From contig JALOMC010000342.1 of the NCBI GenBank assembly GCA_025455665.1, positions 1 through 6,103 on the forward strand: a stretch of 6,103 bases of DNA, in the 5' to 3' direction. Made by a program: the position numbers and the translations under genes. The DNA comes from Chitinophagaceae bacterium. GTDB lineage: Bacteria > Bacteroidota > Bacteroidia > Chitinophagales > Chitinophagaceae. Shown one piece after another: positions 5,887-6,103 of the stretch (position 1 is its first letter; every line of letters starts with the position of its first letter). Below the pieces are notes generated by a model. That model did not search any database. It was not told the DNA's origin and was given only the letters and a program-made list of their open reading frames with translations.

Positions 5887-6103
5887 TCAGGATTGTGCTT
5901 TGGGCAGAGGCGGGGTCTGTTCGGCAGGCTTTTTTACCACCTGGGCAGTACCCAAAAAGTTATACACCAGGTACAGGCCCATACAAATGAAAATGGCTGG
6001 CTTATTGACCGACTTAGCGAAATAGAAATACCCGACAGCGGCTGCTACCAGCACAAAAAACTTAAGCATAAAGCCAGCATACACTTGCCGCACAAAGCCG
6101 GTA
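5887..6103 (-). CDS. Small two-helix membrane protein, possibly truncated by the window edge
   Basis: The frame is open from the right edge to the stop TGA at 5889-5887. The codons before the first possible starts read TGFVRQVYAGFMLKFF, so the true start may lie beyond 6103; GTG at 6093 (68 aa) and ATG at 6069 are internal candidates. Two hydrophobic segments are seen: MLKFFVLVAAAVGYFYFA and AIFICMGLYLVYNFLGTAQVV. A short polar, Pro/Gln-rich cytoplasmic-looking tail follows. It resembles in layout the small membrane proteins of Bacteroidota, including the one that precedes the F-type ATP synthase genes, but the next gene here is SprT-like, not an atp gene, so that is only an alternative. It sits 9 nt upstream of the SprT-like gene, suggesting co-transcription. 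I assign no function. Confidence 0.65.
   Translation of the reverse strand, partial: TGFVRQVYAGFMLKFFVLVAAAVGYFYFAKSVNKPAIFICMGLYLVYNFLGTAQVVKKPAEQTPPLPKAQS

Noticed and set aside
1..6103. CRISPR array, tRNA, rRNA, transposon or prophage genes
   Set aside because: No spaced direct repeats, cloverleaf-like sequences, transposase or phage-type proteins were recognised on either strand.

Overview
The window looks like chromosomal DNA from a Bacteroidota bacterium, most likely Chitinophagaceae-like (inferred). Reasons: a D-lactate-dehydrogenase-type FAD/Fe-S protein, a GldM C-terminal-like secreted protein and a small outer-membrane barrel of styles common in that phylum, sparse Shine-Dalgarno sequences, and -7 elements resembling the Bacteroidota TAnnTTTG motif. 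Most genes are moderately GC-rich. A roughly 1 kb stretch at 2296-3299 is visibly AT-richer.

Layout. The minus strand from 1739 to the left edge carries a large FAD-linked oxidase/ferredoxin gene that is broken by a small out-of-frame deletion near 1319. The two halves lie in different frames, and the deletion removes the conserved FAD-binding Asn-Asn-Ala-Ser-Gly segment. Divergent from it, on the plus strand, is an intact GNAT acetyltransferase (1804-2295). The AT-richer stretch follows, with a secreted GldM-C-like protein (2364-2786) and a four-helix membrane protein of unknown function (2856-3299). Next is a secreted DRGH-type non-specific endonuclease with an N-terminal coiled coil and a C-terminal OB-like domain (3340-4602). 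A strong hairpin with A/T tracts on both flanks (4602-4639) separates it from the convergent minus-strand genes.

The right-hand minus-strand cluster reads, in transcription order, a small membrane protein that may start outside the window (to 5887), a SprT-like metalloprotease-fold protein (5877-5293), and an outer-membrane beta-barrel protein (5225-4671). The first two are 9 nt apart and probably co-transcribed. The last two are separated by a 67-nt spacer with two small inverted repeats.

The genes do not form one obvious pathway. The envelope or secreted proteins (GldM-C-like, membrane protein, nuclease, beta-barrel) are neighbours, but nothing in the sequence proves a joint function. I saw no tRNA, rRNA, CRISPR array, insertion sequence or phage gene. 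The best leads are the deletion in the FAD/Fe-S gene and the AT-richer two-gene islet with its orphan GldM-C-like protein. I found no convincing evidence for a new multi-gene system.
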